NCBI RefSeq assembly: GCF_026262505.1 | Contig: NC_067207.1 | Span: forward strand, 27,558,082-27,622,081 | Direction: 5' to 3' | Length of the DNA: 64,000 nucleotides | Source: Trichomonas vaginalis G3 | Taxonomy: Eukaryota; Parabasalia; Trichomonadida; Trichomonadidae | Shown: piece by piece, positions 37,501-47,950 of the stretch | Layout: the number at the start of each line of letters is the position of its first letter | Position numbering within the stretch: position 1 is the stretch's first letter | Made by a program: the position numbers and the translations under genes | The notes under the pieces: model-generated | The model's input: the letters and a program-made list of their open reading frames with translations, nothing else | The model's database searches: none | Told to the model about the DNA's origin: nothing

Positions 37501-40500
37501 GTCCCATTGATATCAATCCAAGGCCACCAAATTCTTTTGGAGCGTAGAAAACAACAGGAGGGAATCTGTTCGGCATTTTTGAGTTCAATCCGAGTTTTAC
37601 ACGTGTTTGAACTCTGTTTTCGCATTTCACGATTTCGTCAATCAGTTCTGGTGTTGCAACTAAAGCTTCTCTGAAGTAAACAACCAAAGCAATGATTGCT
37701 GTGTTCCATTTATTGGATACTTTCATGAATGTCGTTGCTTGGGAACTGAGCAAAATCGTTCTGACTCTGTTTCTGAAATAAGTTATCGATTTCTCAGAAA
37801 CTCTCAAGAAAACGAAAGCTGTTGTTTCATGGGTGATTTCGTTCTGCAAAACCCATGTTCCTTCCTGTGGAGTAAAGTCTTCGCGCTCCAATCTGATCTT
37901 TGGAAGAATTCTGACTTCGAATCCACACATATAAAAGAGCAAATTCGGGTTGTCTTTCGAATAAACGGATGCGAAACTTTGATGGAATCCACTTGCACTG
38001 TTTTCACTCGAATTCCAGTTCACTTCACATAACGATCTTGGCAAACGGTTTTGTAAATCCCAGAAAACCGCTCTTCCGAGATTTACATCGTGTTTGATCA
38101 ATCTCATTCTTGCGTCCTTTGGCCAACATGTTTTATTATTGTAGCCCAACATTTCATCGTTATTATTTGAGTTGACATCGCAATAATCTCTGATCAAATC
38201 TCTTGCTTGTTCCGCATTAAATTTGTAGAGAATGTGGATTCTTGTTGCGTATCTTTGATACATTCTTATTGGATGTCTGATTTCGTCTTCGATTGACGCG
38301 AACTGGAAAAGAGAGTTTGGCATTGAAGGAGGTCCACACATTTCATTTGCTCTTCTCAAACCAAGGATCAGCAAATCAACTAGCAATCCCATGTATTGAG
38401 CAATGAAAGAAGTGAACTGAAGACCGTGAATTAATCCAACACCGTTCAAATAAGACATGTCTTTGAAAGAGATCTTGACATTGTTCTTTGATGTCATGTA
38501 ATCAGCCAAATTGTGGTCGACGACCAATCTCAACATGTAATTGAGAAATGTCAAATCAATTTGTTCGTAGAACTTTTCAAGGCTTGTTTCAACGAGAACC
38601 ATTGTTTGTCCATCTTCTGTGTTCCATGCGTCGACTAAAGAGTTGATTCTTTCGCACCATTTGTGAACTAAAACTGGCGGAGGAATCAAATCGCTTGGCT
38701 GAACCCATGGAGGGAAAAGATGTCTTCTGTCTGCTTCGTACCAAAGATACTGGTCCAAGTAAGCATCAGTCATCTTCTCGAGAGCGTAGATTTCGTAGTT
38801 CGGAATAACACGTGTGTAATGTTCCAAAAACGTGAATTTTACTTCACGAAACGCTCTCGCTGTCATGAAATCTCTTTTGATTCTGATCAACGCTTCATGT
38901 GGATTATCATGAGCGTTTTCGATCAAACCGAGTTCTTCACGCAATGTCTGGTTCATTCTCATTGATACATCATGACCAAATCTCATGTTTTCGAGAGCCA
39001 AAATGAGCATTTTTGTGTCATGTTTGTATTGCATTGGTGGGAACGGAATTGGCGTGAATTGTCTCATTTCCAACCAATTCTGCATTGTTGTCAACATCGC
39101 AACACCTTGTTCAGGAGTGATGTAAGGACCTTCTTTGAGGTAATTCGCTTGGTAATCGCTTTGTTGCTTCAAATAGAGCCTTGTCAATCTTCCTGTGTTC
39201 TTTCTTGTGATTGCTTTGTCGACTGTTCCATCTCTTGCGATTCTTTCTCTCGCGTAATGCGCGTTCTTCGTCCACCAGTCCGCTTTTGCTTTGACGTATC
39301 TCAAAATGATGGCTTCCAAAGGCGGAGGAAGGCCAGGAACTTTCCATGGAATGTTCGCTTTCCAGCAACGCCATGCTTCACTCATATGTGCTAATACTGT
39401 GTGTGCTTTGGCGTTTCTGATTCCTTCAGGCATCGTATCAGTTATATCATGTAAAACTGATGCGCGTAATTCGATATCGTAATTACTTTCAACGCGTTGT
39501 TTTGTGACAGTCGATGGCAATCTTTTAGAGAATCTTCCTTCGTATTCTCTTGCAACTCTGCTGCCAAGCCATCTCTCCATCAAAGGAATGGATCCTCTCA
39601 TGAAAAAGACCCAAACACGCCACATTGGACCCCAAAATCCAACTCCAGGGCCTTTTCCAACTTCGCCTGTGTTGAATCTTGAATACAAAACATGTTTCAA
39701 GTCTTTGCATGTTCTGACTTGATGCATGAGTTTGTATTTGTACCTGTACATTCCTGTCAAATGTCCTGCATGTGAGAAAACGTATTGCAAAGCATCGGCA
39801 AGAACATAAGCATCGATTTGGCCAAGTCTGTACTGTATGTGGCAATCGAGTAACAGTTTGGTGAATCTGAAGAATTCACGCATGAGATGGTAAGCGTTGC
39901 CAAACCTTGATTTACGTCTTTCCTTTGTATTCAAGGTTTTTATCGGTTTCAAGTTGAAATTGTAGTCGAGATGGAGGAAAACAAGTCTATGGCGTTTGAT
40001 CAACAAGTTACACATGTTGTAGCCTTGTTGGACAACTTGTAGACCGGCTTCGACCCAATCTAATGTCGTTGACTGGAAATAAGGCGTGGTTTTGAAGATC
40101 TTTGTGATTGTCTTCCTACGCCTTACAACGTATTGCTTCCTGTGATGAGATCTGTTCAATACGTAGTTCTTCAGCAATTTCTGATAAGATACTCTGACTT
40201 TGACAGGCTGTTTCCAAGGAGCGCGCTGTGTGTACCATGGCCTGATAAGTGGTACATCTTGCGCTCTTTGTGTATTACCTGTTCGGCAGTTAAAGGGTGA
40301 TGGAGCCCAAAAAAGTGACAAAGTGTCAAAAATTTTGAATTGTTTTTCTTCGGATTCGTGATCGAGATCGTTGAACAAAGGATCACAATTAACAGTGAAT
40401 GGCTGGAGATCTTCTTCTGATGCTTGTTCTGGGTTGTTGTTCGCACGTGGTCGTGAAATTGAAGAAAGATTTGGAGCTAACTGGAAAACTGGTGTAATAA

Positions 40501-41464
40501 TGGTATTGTATTTGGCGAAACATGAAAGTGGATAATGGTATGGAGCAATTGAGATCTTGCGTGGTCTGTTATTGTATAAATTCGGATATGCTATTTTCCA
40601 TTCTGTAGAAATCGGAGTTCTGATGATGATTTTGTTGATGTCGTTGAATTCGGTCCATTCCTGATTAGGATCGACGTCTGTAAAGAGTGGTTCGAACCTT
40701 GGACCACCTGGAATTACTTCATTTAAGGCTTTTGAAGTAAATAATGATGGTAGATCGATGAGATACTTCGAGTTCGGATCTTCGTATTGATCAACAAGTG
40801 GTCTTGCAAGTCGATATAGTGTAGACATAACAGTAAGAGGTAATTTCCATTTCCTGTAGGATAAACCATTAATGTATTGGGATGGTAAGCCTAAGTAGTC
40901 GTAAAACCATTCGTAAACAGCCGCATCTTCGTCTTCATCGAGTTCCATTAAAATTGCTTCTGGAGGCTCCACTCCTTCGATGTTTGTAACGAAATCAAGG
41001 GGTTGCTCTTCATCATCAAATGGCGGGAAACGTAAACGGCGGATCTGATGACGATCCCTTTTCTCTCTTCTCATTGCAATCCATGTTTCAGCCCATTGAG
41101 CTAAATATTGAGGTGGTACAACACGAGGAACTTCATTAACAAATGTAAGCGCGCCTGCTGTGTGATATAAAACGCGAACTTTTCGTAATTCTTCCCAAGG
41201 CATTGGCATATTTTCGAGAAATTTTAAAACTGCATGTGGAGCGTATTTCAGTGCTCCAATGTATAAACGTTTCTGTCCTGCAAATTTATCATGACTCATA
41301 TTTCCGTGAGATGTCATAATTTGTCGAATATGGCCTGGTGGGAGCTCTTTTGCGCTTGGACCTTTTGAAGTTGTCTTGATTTTCTCAAGCTTAAAATGTT
41401 TTTTACGGAGATGTTTCCACTGGGCTATTCTTTCCTGTAAAACCCCAGTGTCTCCAGTCTCCAT
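34502..41464 (-). CDS. PRP8: Pre-mRNA splicing factor Prp8
   Basis: This intact frame of 2320 residues is near the usual 2300-2400 for Prp8. In order: the N-terminal PRO8NT region (KELPPGHIRQIMTSHGNMSH), the PROCN region (about 330-740), the reverse-transcriptase-like core (IEDEIRHPIRMYQRYATRIH), the U5- and U6-snRNA-binding regions, the RNase H-like domain IV (STGIIIGVDLCYNEW, about 1640) and a C-terminal JAB1/MPN domain (YRRFVEISDPYMQICGFLFG, about 2085-2230). The MPN metal motif is degenerate (GFIHTRVGE), as in all Prp8. Prp8 is the scaffold of the spliceosome active site; its conservation fits retention of introns in trichomonads. Confidence 0.97.
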   Translation of the reverse strand: METGDTGVLQERIAQWKHLRKKHFKLEKIKTTSKGPSAKELPPGHIRQIMTSHGNMSHDKFAGQKRLYIGALKYAPHAVLKFLENMPMPWEELRKVRVLYHTAGALTFVNEVPRVVPPQYLAQWAETWIAMRREKRDRHQIRRLRFPPFDDEEQPLDFVTNIEGVEPPEAILMELDEDEDAAVYEWFYDYLGLPSQYINGLSYRKWKLPLTVMSTLYRLARPLVDQYEDPNSKYLIDLPSLFTSKALNEVIPGGPRFEPLFTDVDPNQEWTEFNDINKIIIRTPISTEWKIAYPNLYNNRPRKISIAPYHYPLSCFAKYNTIITPVFQLAPNLSSISRPRANNNPEQASEEDLQPFTVNCDPLFNDLDHESEEKQFKIFDTLSLFWAPSPFNCRTGNTQRAQDVPLIRPWYTQRAPWKQPVKVRVSYQKLLKNYVLNRSHHRKQYVVRRRKTITKIFKTTPYFQSTTLDWVEAGLQVVQQGYNMCNLLIKRHRLVFLHLDYNFNLKPIKTLNTKERRKSRFGNAYHLMREFFRFTKLLLDCHIQYRLGQIDAYVLADALQYVFSHAGHLTGMYRYKYKLMHQVRTCKDLKHVLYSRFNTGEVGKGPGVGFWGPMWRVWVFFMRGSIPLMERWLGSRVAREYEGRFSKRLPSTVTKQRVESNYDIELRASVLHDITDTMPEGIRNAKAHTVLAHMSEAWRCWKANIPWKVPGLPPPLEAIILRYVKAKADWWTKNAHYARERIARDGTVDKAITRKNTGRLTRLYLKQQSDYQANYLKEGPYITPEQGVAMLTTMQNWLEMRQFTPIPFPPMQYKHDTKMLILALENMRFGHDVSMRMNQTLREELGLIENAHDNPHEALIRIKRDFMTARAFREVKFTFLEHYTRVIPNYEIYALEKMTDAYLDQYLWYEADRRHLFPPWVQPSDLIPPPVLVHKWCERINSLVDAWNTEDGQTMVLVETSLEKFYEQIDLTFLNYMLRLVVDHNLADYMTSKNNVKISFKDMSYLNGVGLIHGLQFTSFIAQYMGLLVDLLILGLRRANEMCGPPSMPNSLFQFASIEDEIRHPIRMYQRYATRIHILYKFNAEQARDLIRDYCDVNSNNNDEMLGYNNKTCWPKDARMRLIKHDVNLGRAVFWDLQNRLPRSLCEVNWNSSENSASGFHQSFASVYSKDNPNLLFYMCGFEVRILPKIRLEREDFTPQEGTWVLQNEITHETTAFVFLRVSEKSITYFRNRVRTILLSSQATTFMKVSNKWNTAIIALVVYFREALVATPELIDEIVKCENRVQTRVKLGLNSKMPNRFPPVVFYAPKEFGGLGLISMGHVLIPQSDLRYATQTMAETTHFRDGMDHPEENFIPALYRYVQSWEGEIEDSKRVWQHYTNMRKEAGALNKKITIEDLDSLWDRGIPRINVLFQRDRHTLAYDKGWRTRLYFKKYSLFKTNPYAWTHHHHDGKLWNLKDYRADVIQALGGVEGILSHSIFKATGYKHWEGLFWDNTTGFEEALKYRKLTNAQRQGMSQVPNRRYTLWWSPTINRANVYVGFQVQLDLTGIFMHGKIPSLKVSLIQLFRGHMWQKTHESIVMDVMQVLDSHLSQLQIDYITKETIHPRKSYKMNSSCADLIMISQNKWPSTEPCFVNETKTFHGEFLTTRFWVDIQLRWGDYDMHDIERYTRSLFYAYTSGTQSMYPSSTGIIIGVDLCYNEWTAFGTWIPGLQELIDKAMKHVLQFNPSISVLRERVKKSLQLYTSEIPEPALNSTNFGELFGNKITWIVEDKHVYRVKIQKTFEGNYTTSPVNGGVFIMNPATGQLFLKIITTKAWQQQKRLQQLAKWKAAEETCALVRTLPPEEQPKQVICTSELLLDPVQSYLSEFPNTVVKGSDMDLPLPAFMKIPKIAEEVIHAPEPKMVLYNLYDDWLDTVSPHAAFRRLMLILRALLMERMKAWDILRPSANVVTQQNHLWPTHSADEWAEVEIRLKDLVIDIYCQRNNVSANSLTQSEIRDIILGVKIAAPSEERQQMAKEVEEEDKAALKTVTTATRDADGNQHIIQTFSQYEQQQFKSKSDWRSRALTSRGLVMRANTLMIPPPVVKPKLELIIPENIYRRFVEISDPYMQICGFLFGVKMNDTLQVISIVIPPQNGDRDEIDFKQILPNHDFLDGASPIGFIHTRVGENSSLEPSDAKVLASLCKKNPKIDSDNFANVVISFPVGGCIMAASTLSREGFEWAETNIGMDNPKDFDDNFAKVLGISITNEINGWMMAPENGIWNYSFNSLRLQSVPDNYPISVQNPKTFFDMYHRVQHFTSFKREMNGEELSIDVDNNFI

Positions 41465-41810
41465 CTAAAATTTTGACAAGTTTACTTGTCAAGAAATAAT
41501 TAATTATGACTAATTTCTCTTCCTCTAAACACCTTAGCATATTTTGAGCAACATATTATAAGCAATGATTGGAAACAAATAGAAATTCATTCACAAAAGG
41601 ATATTTCATTCCAATTTCATTGATCAAGAATAAAGATAATGAACATAACTCATAATTTCAGACATTTGTATGAGATGAACATATTTGAAAAACATTTGTA
41701 TGAGATAGAAACTAAAAAATACATCAGAAATTTCAAAATTAAATGAGAAATAAGTTCAAAAAAAATTGATTAATTTTGTAAGGAAAACTTCTGGATTCGT
41801 AATATTTTTA
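41465..41810. other. Intergenic, no feature seen
   Basis: AT-rich upstream region of Prp8. ACTTGTC/GACAAGT, an inverted pair around TTTA near 41474-41494, is the only structure noted. Confidence 0.4.
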
Positions 41811-41875
41811 ACATTTCGCCACCATCTTCTTCCTCATTGCCACCTTCGACTGATTCAGCAGCGACACCGTCGTAT
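41811..41875 (-). pseudogene. Relic of an alpha-tubulin 3' end
   Basis: About 65 bases match the intact alpha-tubulin 3' end at 43292-43356 with few differences, including the acidic tail codons (EEEDGGEM) and AAESVEGG. The original TAA stop is lost. Homology ends abruptly near 41875, where the 5' side should continue into the helix-12 region. It marks a former tandem tubulin copy. Confidence 0.75.
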
Positions 41876-41948
41876 GAGGTGAGAATGTTGAAGGTATCCT
41901 CTCTTTATAGGAGTCATATTATGCACAATAATATAGAAGATGTGATTT

Positions 41949-42963
41949 TTATCCGAGAGACAAGTACATAACAGATAATATGAAGAAAGCATCAAAATTG
42001 CGTCCAATTTTCAATGGAATTGAACATTTAACCTTGTAAGGTATGGCAGTAATTCGAGAGAAATATGGATAATCATATTTTTCAGCTGTGGAAATGATTA
42101 CGTGTCCATTTCCTATATGACCATACTCTGGAATTGATACGTTAAGATTCGGGGCGGGCATAGGACTTTTCCCATCAATAATCAATGGATTCTCAAATTT
42201 TATTCCCGAATAATGGATCGAAGGATCTTTCGCAGTAGAAAATTTAGGATTATTCTGAGTATAATCTTTATCAACAGAAATACATCCTGGGTAACCGCTT
42301 ATGTATGAACTTCCACCGCCCGCTGAGCCTATATCAATAATGTTTGAAGTCCCTCCTCCAAAATAGCCCCCACCGCCCCCTGCATTTCCATCAGGAGAGG
42401 TGGCAGTGAGCAATCTCTCTCCATTTCCACCTCCTAGACCAAAAAATCCCCTATAATAACCACCACCCCCGGAGGTTTGGTTTCCTCCCTTTCCATCGCC
42501 ATCAAAACCTTTCAAGCCGCCGCCAGAACCAGCTGGAGTACCTCGACCATAATAATTATCGTATCCCCCACCACCAGCGGCCACCATAATTCGGCTTTTC
42601 AATCCATCTTCATCAAAATATGACCCTGGATTCAATCTCACATCAGAGGCACCGCCTCCTCCTATTTGTCCTGGACCACCACCGCCATAAGCAGCTTGAG
42701 GCTGTGGTTTCCGGCCTTTTGCTCCAACATGAACATATATGGTTAAATTTCTTTCGAGTGATAAAATGCCACTAGTATAGCTGCCAAGACCGTAATCAAT
42801 ACCGTACGTACTATTACCGCTAGCACCCCAGCACTCAATTTTCCATTTTCCGGAAGTTAAATTTATCTCATAAGGGGCAAAAACAGAATTATTGATGCCG
42901 TTATAAACTAAGTCATATACAACCCTATTCTGATACAATTTATAGGCAAGATAGAGAATTCAT
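41949..42963 (-). pseudogene. Glycine-rich (ALK/LTK-type) protein, broken 5' end
   Basis: The open frame starts after a TGA just inside a possible ATG at 42963, so the true start needs a one-base shift. Next comes a short hydrophobic stretch (ILYLAYKL) that could end a signal peptide. The main part has repeated GGGG runs (YGGGGPGQIGGGGASDVR, AAGGGGYD, GSGGGLKG, SGGGGYYRG, AGGGGGYFGGG) interleaved with aromatic and Asp residues, as in the glycine-rich extracellular domain of ALK/LTK-like receptors, a family that is expanded in trichomonads. It ends soon after a hydrophobic patch with no kinase. Probably a truncated surface-protein gene. Confidence 0.55.
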
Positions 42964-43289
42964 AATCATCTTATTTGCATGAGCTTTACTATGATTGGAG
43001 ACAAGATCATAACTAAATTTTCTCGTTTCTTTTAAATTTTTCTTTCTTTTTCCTCATCTTCTCCATTCTCAAGATCAAATTTCACCATTTTGAGGAAATG
43101 ATAGTCACGCCATTATAATAAGCAAATTTAGTTGCAACATGAATATGCTTAGGAAAAATTAGCATCATTCATCTAATATGAATGAAATTGGATCTGAATA
43201 ATTTTAAGATTATGACTAGAAATCAAAGAACATGAGAAAAATATATCTAATTACGAACATTAATAATAATGTTTTAGGAATTAGCGAAT
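42964..43289. other. Intergenic, no feature seen
   Basis: AT-rich spacer between the glycine-rich gene and alpha-tubulin, with no recognisable element. Confidence 0.5.
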
Positions 43290-44648
43290 TTACATTTCGC
43301 CACCATCTTCTTCTTCATCGCCACCTTCGACTGACTCAGCAGCGACTTCGTCGTAGTCCTTCTCGAGGAGAGCAAGATCTTCACGAGCTTCTGGGAATTC
43401 AGCTTCTTCCATACCCTCACCGACGTACCAGTGGACGAAAGCACGCTTAGCGTACATGAGGTCGAACTTGTGGTCGAGGCGAGACCAAGCTTCGGCGATG
43501 GCTGTTGTGTTAGCGAGCATGCAGACAGCGCGCTGGACCTTGGCGAGGTCGCCACCTGGAACGACTGTTGGTGGCTGGTAGTTGATACCCATCTTGAAGC
43601 CTGTTGGGCACCAGTCGACGAACTGGATTGTGCGCTTTGTCTTGATTGTAGCGACAGCAGCGGAGACATCCTTTGGAACGACATCACCACGGTAAAGGAG
43701 TGTGCAAGCCATGTACTTGCCGTGGCGTGGATCGCACTTAACCATCATGTTGGCTGGCTCGAAGAGTGAGTTTGTGATTTCGGCAACAGAGAGCTGCTCG
43801 TGGTAGGCCTTCTCTGCAGAAATGACTGGTGCATAAGAGCAGATTGGGAAGTGGATACGAGCGTATGGGACAAGGTTTGTCTGGAACTCTGTGAAGTCGA
43901 CGTTGAGGGCACCATCGAATCTGAGGGAGGCTGTGAGGGAGGAAACAACCTGGCCGATGAGACGGTTGAGGTTGGTGTATGTTGGGCGCTCGATATCGAG
44001 GGCACGGCGGCAGAGATCGTAGAGAGCTTCGTTATCGACCATGAAAGCGCAGTCGGAGTGATCGATCATGGAGTGTGTAGCGAGAATGGAGTTGTATGGC
44101 TCAACGATAGCTGTGGAAACCTGTGGAGATGGGTAGACTGTGAATTCGAGCTTGGACTTCTTGCCGTAGTCGACAGAAAGACGCTCAAGAAGGAGGGAGC
44201 CGAAGCCAGCGCCTGTGCCACCACCGAAGGAGTGGAAGATAAGGAAGCCCTGAAGACCTGTGCACTGATCAGCAAGCTTACGGATGCGGTCGAGTGTGAG
44301 ATCGATGATTTCCTTACCAACTGTGTAGTGGCCACGAGCGTAGTTGTTAGCGGCATCTTCCTTGCCGGAGATGAGCTGCTCTGGGTGGAAAAGCTGGCGG
44401 TATGTGCCTGTGCGGACTTCGTCGACGACTGTTGGTTCAAGATCGACGAAAACAGCACGTGGAACGTGCTTGCCGGCGCCTGTCTCGGAGAAGAAGGTGT
44501 TGAAAGCATCATCTTCGACACCGATTGTCTTGTCGGATGGGAGCTGGCCATCTGGCTGGATACCGTGCTCGAGGCAGTAGAGTTCCCAGCAGCCGTTACC
44601 GATCTGAACACCGGCCTGTCCAACGTGGATAGAGATAACTTCACGCAT
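43290..44648 (-). CDS. Alpha-tubulin
   Basis: This intact frame of 452 residues begins [18 protein letters not shown] (MREC/MREV autoregulation-type start). The GTP-binding [10 protein letters not shown] motif is at about 142-150. Lys40, the site of acetylation, is present (PSDK). The C-terminal tail is acidic ([12 protein letters not shown]) and ends in Met rather than the usual Tyr, so the tyrosination cycle cannot act on it. The coding region is much richer in G/C-ending codons than its neighbours, typical of a highly expressed gene. The stop reads TAAA, matching the trichomonad polyadenylation signal that overlaps stop codons. TCATCA lies directly upstream of the ATG. Confidence 0.98.
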   Translation of the reverse strand: MREVISIHVGQAGVQIGNGCWELYCLEHGIQPDGQLPSDKTIGVEDDAFNTFFSETGAGKHVPRAVFVDLEPTVVDEVRTGTYRQLFHPEQLISGKEDAANNYARGHYTVGKEIIDLTLDRIRKLADQCTGLQGFLIFHSFGGGTGAGFGSLLLERLSVDYGKKSKLEFTVYPSPQVSTAIVEPYNSILATHSMIDHSDCAFMVDNEALYDLCRRALDIERPTYTNLNRLIGQVVSSLTASLRFDGALNVDFTEFQTNLVPYARIHFPICSYAPVISAEKAYHEQLSVAEITNSLFEPANMMVKCDPRHGKYMACTLLYRGDVVPKDVSAAVATIKTKRTIQFVDWCPTGFKMGINYQPPTVVPGGDLAKVQRAVCMLANTTAIAEAWSRLDHKFDLMYAKRAFVHWYVGEGMEEAEFPEAREDLALLEKDYDEVAAESVEGGDEEEDGGEM

Positions 44649-44907
44649 TGATGAAGAGTGTCAAAATCTGCTTTCTCAAGAAAACATAACGGATTTTCAC
44701 TTGTCTTTTGATATTTTGTTTGTATGGCTATTGCAAGTGTTTGGCAATCATATTGAATTCATTAATAGTAACGTATATACTTTTGAACCAAATTTAATCG
44801 TCGCTTCTCAAATGATTTATATTCCATTCAATCATACCCTCATATGTTCGTACTGATTATTTAGAATGAAATCAATATTACGATAATTTATACCACTTAT
44901 GCTGTAA

Positions 44908-46148
44908 TAAACAGAAATTCATCAAAAGTGACAGCTCTCAATTTTTTGACATTTGTAAATTCTAAATTGAATGAGAAAAATGAAATAATACTAAGCATAA
45001 TACAATATTCTAGATTTAATTATAATTAGGGAAAAGTTAGTTTTGAGAGTACTTTTCATAGGCATATAGAATGAAATCTTCTGAAAAATAATATCACATA
45101 AACTCATATTATTTTCTAATATATAACTATTTTATATCAAAATCAAATTCAATGATCTTAAAAGCGAAGGATAAACCTCAAAATTTACGAATATAATGAG
45201 TGGGAAATATAATGCTTATCTATCATAAAACCATATGAAATATCAATTTTTGCTTTACGCCTAATTTTTGACGACAATTAGCAAAAATGTTAAATGTTAA
45301 CACTCAGTCCATTTGAATATGAAAAATAAAATTGACTTTGATTAAATGTTTTTATTTAATCATGCAATTCTTCTTGCGACCAAAGATTTGAATAAAATTT
45401 CAAAAAATAAGATAGCTTAAAAAATAATATACGGTAGTGTTTACTAATAGATGAATAGTATATAAATTCTATTAAAATGGATTTGATCCAAAAAAATATA
45501 TAAAAATTTGATCATAAATAAAATCGTTTTAAATTACTTCTTATTTAAATTATACAATTATTTTTGGTTTTATATTTTTTTGGATCAAATCCATTTTAAT
45601 AGAATTTATATACTATTCATCTATTAGTAAACACTACCGTATATTATTTTTTAAGCTATCTTATTTTTTGAACTTTTATTCAAATCTTTGTCGCAAGAAG
45701 AATTGCATGATAAATAAAACATTTAATCAAAGTCAATTTTATTTTTCATATTCAAATGGACTGAGTGTTAACATTTAACATTTTTTGCTAATTGTCGTCA
45801 AAATTAGGCGTAAAGCAAAAATTGATATTTCATATGGTTTTATGATAGATAAGCATTATATTCCCACTCATTATATTCGTAAATTTTGAGGTTTATCTTC
45901 GCTTTTAAGATCATTGAATTTGATTTTGATATAAAATAGTTATATATTAGAAAATAATATGAGTTTATGTGATATTATTTTTCAGAAGATTTTGTGTTCT
46001 TCTTCAAAATTTTATTTTTTTATTAAAAAGAATCTTTACAAAATATACATTTACTTTAATTAATATTTAAAAACGTGCTCTATCAAAAGTTCCAAAAATT
46101 CAATATTTTAGCTTTTCTGAGGTGTCACTTTTGATGAATTTCTGTTTA
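44908..46148. mobile_element. Palindromic MITE-like element, 1.24 kb
   Basis: Two perfect 26-bp terminal inverted repeats lie at 44908-44933 and 46123-46148 (sharing TCATCAAAAGTGACA). Inside are two nearly identical inverted arms of about 425 bp (45074-45500 and 45571-45992) around a 70-base loop. The two palindromes share nearly the same centre (about 45530). The 140-bp stretches between ends and arms are not complementary. There is no open frame, so it would need a transposase in trans. I found no clear target-site duplication. It lies between alpha-tubulin and a start-less glycosyltransferase gene. Confidence 0.85.
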
Positions 46149-46501
46149 CAACAATGCATGATGATTTATGATATTTTTATGAAGAAATCGTTTACAAAAA
46201 ATTAAATTACATGATATTTGGTATTTTTGCAAAGGTCAATGATCAAAGTATCTAAAATAACATGTGTTTGCTTATTTATCAAGGCGTTAAAACCTCCAAA
46301 TTTTTTTAGATTTTCAAAAAATGACTTTATTTTTATAAAAAATTATATTGCTAAAAATAATTTCAAGATTTTTTTTGGAGTTTGTTGACCCAAAGAATCT
46401 GCTTTTTCTAAAACACTATCTCTCTGAAGAATGTTTTTATTATGTTTTTACTTCATTAAGTATTAATAGTGTAAGACCCTTTTTTATTTTAATTTTGTTG
46501 A

Positions 46502-47677
46502 AGAATTTTGCTGTTTTTATTAGTTTATAACATCTTATCAACTAGATCTTTACTTGCACTTGGTATATGGGCAGGCAAAGAAACTATTGGTATTAGAGTT
46601 TTGGCTCAAGCAAAAACATGGATGAGATTTTGGAATGATATTTACGTTTTTACTGATAAAATTCCAAAAGCTGAAAGCGAAGAAGTCCAAAAAGCAGCAT
46701 TTCCATGTAATATACATTTTGTTGAATTAAAAAATTATTCAGATCATCTTGAAGATACTGAATGGACTAATAGATGGTATTTTGCACAACCTCGATTTCT
46801 ACCGGCAATTGAAAAACTTAGTCAACTCGAACCAAACGTTAGTTGGTACGTTTTTGGTGATGATGATACATATTTTTTCAGAGAACCGCTTGTCAGGAAA
46901 CTCTCATCATTTGTAGCTGATAGGCCATATGTAATTGGAAAAGTATGGTGCTCAAATGCTCAGTTTTCTGATATTCTTAAATCGAATCCTCAATGCTTAC
47001 CTTTCGCACAAGGTGGTGCAGGAATTGCCCTATCACGTGCATATATGAAAAAGATCAGTCCTCACTTACTAGAATGCAACAGACAATTTAACCATCCCGA
47101 TTTTCCAGGATCAATGAGATTAGCGTTTTGTTCGGCAAGACTTTTCGGAGAAGATGAATGGTCTGTTGATGACATAGTTGTTCCATGGCCAGAAGGATTT
47201 CATGCCGATCCACCAGAAAAAGAAATTCAATTTGGAACAGTTTCTGAATCTCCAGCTTCATTTCATCGCATATTCGAAAACAAAATGAAAGGTATCGCTA
47301 TTACTCATACAGCAAACTTTGTAGATCAAAATGGGCGAAATTATATTATTGATTTATCAGAAATTGCTTTTACAAAAGTTCTTTTACCACTAGGATCTCT
47401 ATCAACGAGGTTTCAATGGTGGATTGGCCACATGATTTCTTTTGATTCCGTTTTAGAGCCTTTTTTGAAACCAAAGGGTGAATGGGAGGCCAAAGTCAGT
47501 ACAAATTCGACTCTATTATCAATTACGCAACAATACGAAAGAGATGTTAAAATTACTTTAATATGCGATAATAAATACTCAAGACGCCCAAGATTTTACA
47601 AATTCTTAGATGAGGAAGGAAGCCATCCATCCTTTAAAGTTTCTTGCCAAAGGATGAATATTGTTATGCTTGATTAA
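46502..47677 (+). pseudogene. GT31/Fringe-like glycosyltransferase lacking a start
   Basis: From 46502 the frame is open for about 390 codons. A short hydrophobic segment (LLFLLVYNIL) is followed by a GT31-type domain: IWAGKETIGIRVLAQAKTW, the metal-binding VFGDDDTYFF at about residue 115, FAQGGAGIALSRAYM and DEWSVDDIVV. These enzymes add beta-1,3-linked sugars in the Golgi. The frame has TGA and TAA just upstream and no ATG until inside the conserved domain. The upstream frame 46348-46530 is hydrophobic but in another phase. Loss of the 5' end, or a frameshift there, is likely. The palindromic element ends 350 bases upstream. Confidence 0.65.
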
Positions 47678-47950
47678 TTTTTATAGAGTTTTTTTTTGCT
47701 TATTTGTTAGTAAACATTAAATATATTACCAATGATGTCAAGGATATTTGTACCACTCCGGTTTTCTTTTCTCCCAAAAACGAATTCGAATTCATCAATG
47801 AATGCATTGGTAAATAATAGTATAACTGGAATAGGCATCAAAAATTTCATCAATGTGGTTATTCCAAATTTCTATTTTATTTTGATTAAATTAAGTGTTG
47901 AAGTGAATGTTGAGGCTTTGACTTATATTTTTTTGGCTGTTACCGTAGGT

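Noticed and set aside
36300-39850. Several 60-140 codon plus-strand ORFs inside Prp8
   Set aside because: Antisense shadows of a highly conserved gene, with no recognisable domains.
43800-44651. 283-codon plus-strand ORF opposite alpha-tubulin
   Set aside because: It is a shadow of the GC-rich codons of tubulin, with a Cys/Asp/Glu composition typical of antisense reading.
46340-46530. Intron joining an upstream exon to the GT31-like gene
   Set aside because: No trichomonad-type 3' site (ACTAACACACAG) or matching 5' site is present between the frames.
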